Part shown: positions 62,940 through 64,000 of the stretch, piece by piece
Layout of the letters: every line of letters starts with the position of its first letter
Position numbering within the stretch: position 1 is the stretch's first letter
NCBI RefSeq assembly: GCF_000788395.1
Contig: NZ_CP009889.1
Location: 186,001-250,000, forward strand
From: Pseudoalteromonas piratica
Lineage (GTDB): Bacteria; Pseudomonadota; Gammaproteobacteria; Enterobacterales; Alteromonadaceae
DNA length: 64,000 bases
Reading direction: 5' to 3'
Notes under the pieces: generated by a model
Database searches by the model: none
What the model saw: the letters and a program-made list of their open reading frames with translations, nothing else
What the model was told of the DNA's origin: nothing
Made by a program: the position numbers and the translations under genes

Positions 62940-63074
62940 TTACTTAAATAATAAGTAACTACCACCTACAGCAACACCTGTTACAATTGCAGCTGTCATA
63001 CCTGCGGTTACTAAACCAACTACCACAAAAGCTGTTAATGCAGCGGTCATTACAATATCAAATACGTTGCTCAT
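62940..63074 (-). CDS. 44-residue hydrophobic peptide, module copy 2 (small ORF A2)
   Basis: Starts MSNVFDIVMTAALTAF; otherwise identical in protein sequence to A1. Ribosome site GGAG, 8 bases upstream. Confidence 0.8.
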   Translation of the reverse strand: MSNVFDIVMTAALTAFVVVGLVTAGMTAAIVTGVAVGGSYLLFK

Positions 63075-63099
63075 TTTTTATCTCCGATGCGAATTACGA

Positions 63100-63240
63100 T
63101 TATTTAGTTAACATGTATGTGCCGCCAATTGCTGCACCTGCCATAATTGCCGTTGTCATACCAGCAGTTACAAGGCCTGCTACTACAAATGTTGTTAAAC
63201 CAGCTGCCATTAAAATGTCGATTGCATTTGATGTATTCAT
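63100..63240 (-). CDS. 46-residue hydrophobic peptide, module copy 2 (small ORF B2)
   Basis: Starts MNTSNAIDILMAAGL; one residue (D8) differs from B1. Ribosome site AGGAAA. First gene of the copy 2 unit. Confidence 0.8.
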   Translation of the reverse strand: MNTSNAIDILMAAGLTTFVVAGLVTAGMTTAIMAGAAIGGTYMLTK

Positions 63241-63363
63241 TGTTCAATTTCCTATTTAAGTGTGAGTAAATCATCTTGCTTGAGTTAAATAATAGGCAAT
63301 TGAAATGGGGTTTCCTGTGCTTTGTGGTGTTTGGCGAAACGCGGTGATATTTGGTTTTATTTG

Positions 63364-63576
63364 GTGATGAATGTTTTTGGAGTTATAAAATGATTACCTT
63401 GATTTAAGAGACTTACTCGTTTGAATAAGGTGTTTCATTTAAATCAATAATTGGCAAATTTTAGTTTCAAGTTGAGGTTATAAAGACTTATTTCTTGATT
63501 AGCTAACAAAAAGAAAATATTGAACTTTTTTTGTTTGCCTAGTTCCTAGTATGAAAACATGCAAAAGGATAAAACC
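63364..63576. other. intergenic region upstream of the lipoprotein hydrolase, no gene seen
   Basis: About 210 AT-rich bases between the copy 2 repeat and the next gene. It probably holds the promoter of the plus-strand gene. I saw no ORF or hairpin. Confidence 0.4.
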
Positions 63577-64000
63577 ATGAAAAAAACAATAATGACAATG
63601 GCAGTTGCACTGGTGTTAGGTGGTTGCACCGCTACGATAAAAGAATCCCGTTTTATTCAACAAGATGACAAAGTTGAATTCTATACTCAGTCTTTCATCA
63701 CTGATTTAGATAAACGCACACCTAACCATCAAGTGATTCAAATCAGCATGCAAGCTGATAATGAAGCACTTACACTCAATGGCTTACACCTTGATCACCC
63801 CAGTACAAGCAATACCATTTTATATATTCCAGGCAATGGCATGAGTGTCGAGAAAGCAGCTAAAAAAGCACTGATAGAATTGGCTGAATATGGCAGTGAT
63901 ATTGTGATATTTGACCGTCGAGGTTTAGGTGCGAGTGACGGTAAAGCAACGATTGCTAACCTAATAAGTGATGCTAATTTAAGCTTTGATTATGCTAAAA
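63577..64000 (+). CDS. lipoprotein alpha/beta hydrolase (partial, runs off right edge)
   Basis: 141 residues visible. Signal peptide with lipobox LGGC (Cys17) marks a lipoprotein. The following domain shows NTILYIPGNGMSVEKAAKK (oxyanion region) and IVIFDRRGLGASDGKA, an alpha/beta-hydrolase pattern. The catalytic Ser elbow is not yet reached at the window edge. AAGGA lies 8 bases upstream of the ATG at 63577. Confidence 0.8.
   Translation, partial: MKKTIMTMAVALVLGGCTATIKESRFIQQDDKVEFYTQSFITDLDKRTPNHQVIQISMQADNEALTLNGLHLDHPSTSNTILYIPGNGMSVEKAAKKALIELAEYGSDIVIFDRRGLGASDGKATIANLISDANLSFDYAK

Larger units (their letters stand above)
62820..63363 (-). repeat. direct repeat copy 2: small-peptide module
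   Basis: Second copy of the module at 61275-61814, in the same orientation, about 1 kb apart. Identity is highest in the coding parts and lower in the flanks. Confidence 0.9.

Noticed and set aside
62987..63259. 90-codon plus-strand ORF across peptide module copy 2
   Set aside because: It is antisense to peptides A2 and B2, which have ribosome sites and conserved frames; copy 1 does not preserve this frame as well.
61275..63363. Insertion sequence or transposon as cause of the module duplication
   Set aside because: No transposase, no terminal inverted repeats and no target duplication seen; simple segmental duplication is enough.

Overview
This 64 kb window is chromosomal DNA from a marine, low-GC gammaproteobacterium, most likely of the Alteromonadales (Pseudoalteromonas-like). 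I infer this from the mixture of gene families: several chemotaxis receptors, outer-membrane porins that end in an aromatic residue, a full MetJ-type methionine salvage set, three cryptochrome/photolyase paralogs and integron attC sites. No rRNA, tRNA, CRISPR array or transposase was seen. No marker fixes the genus.

Layout. 1-4 kb: partial ABC ATPase, a small unknown protein, a cold-shock protein, and a divergent HxlR regulator / mdaB-peroxiredoxin stress unit. 4-8 kb: chemotaxis receptor, porin and periplasmic solute-binding protein. 8-10.8 kb: a large unknown soluble protein directly behind a protein shaped like a type III secretion chaperone. 11-14.7 kb: zinc-starvation locus (Zur, a dihydroorotase with an altered metal motif, a DUF1826 protein, a COG0523 GTPase) with two clear Zur boxes. 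It is followed by a PhoX-like phosphatase and a subclass B1 metallo-beta-lactamase. 17-19.3 kb: a second HxlR unit and an alpha/beta hydrolase. 19.6-22.8 kb: six promoterless integron cassettes, each with its own attC site, and no integrase (CALIN-like array). 22.9-28.7 kb: VOC protein, LysR/LysE, two spondin-domain proteins, an orphan response regulator and a pilin-like protein. 28.8-34 kb: a light-repair island (DASH cryptochrome, a second photolyase, a 50-residue DUF2256 protein missed by length cut-offs, an iron-sulfur photolyase and a flavin reductase). 34-48 kb: a porin / phosphate-binding-like / porin operon, two more chemotaxis receptors, threonine aldolase and assorted genes. 48.3-54.6 kb: methionine salvage (mtnK, A, D, C, B, an mtnE-like aminotransferase and an omega-amidase-like nitrilase) with MetJ-box arrays in both divergent promoters. 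55.4-61.3 kb: OxyR between a periplasmic and a cytoplasmic catalase-peroxidase.

The most unusual part is 61.3-63.4 kb. A module of about 540 bp is present twice in direct orientation. Each copy encodes, on the minus strand, a 46-residue and a 44-residue glycine/alanine-rich hydrophobic peptide and an 18-residue basic peptide, and ends in a hairpin terminator. Between the copies lie a membrane-anchored XRE-type regulator and a 40-residue single-span protein. All of these peptides are below usual gene-calling limits. Differences between the copies are mostly synonymous or conservative, and the terminator stems carry a compensatory change, so both copies look selected. I know of no described system with this arrangement; function is unknown.

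All function calls come from reading motifs and comparing with remembered families; no database search was possible.
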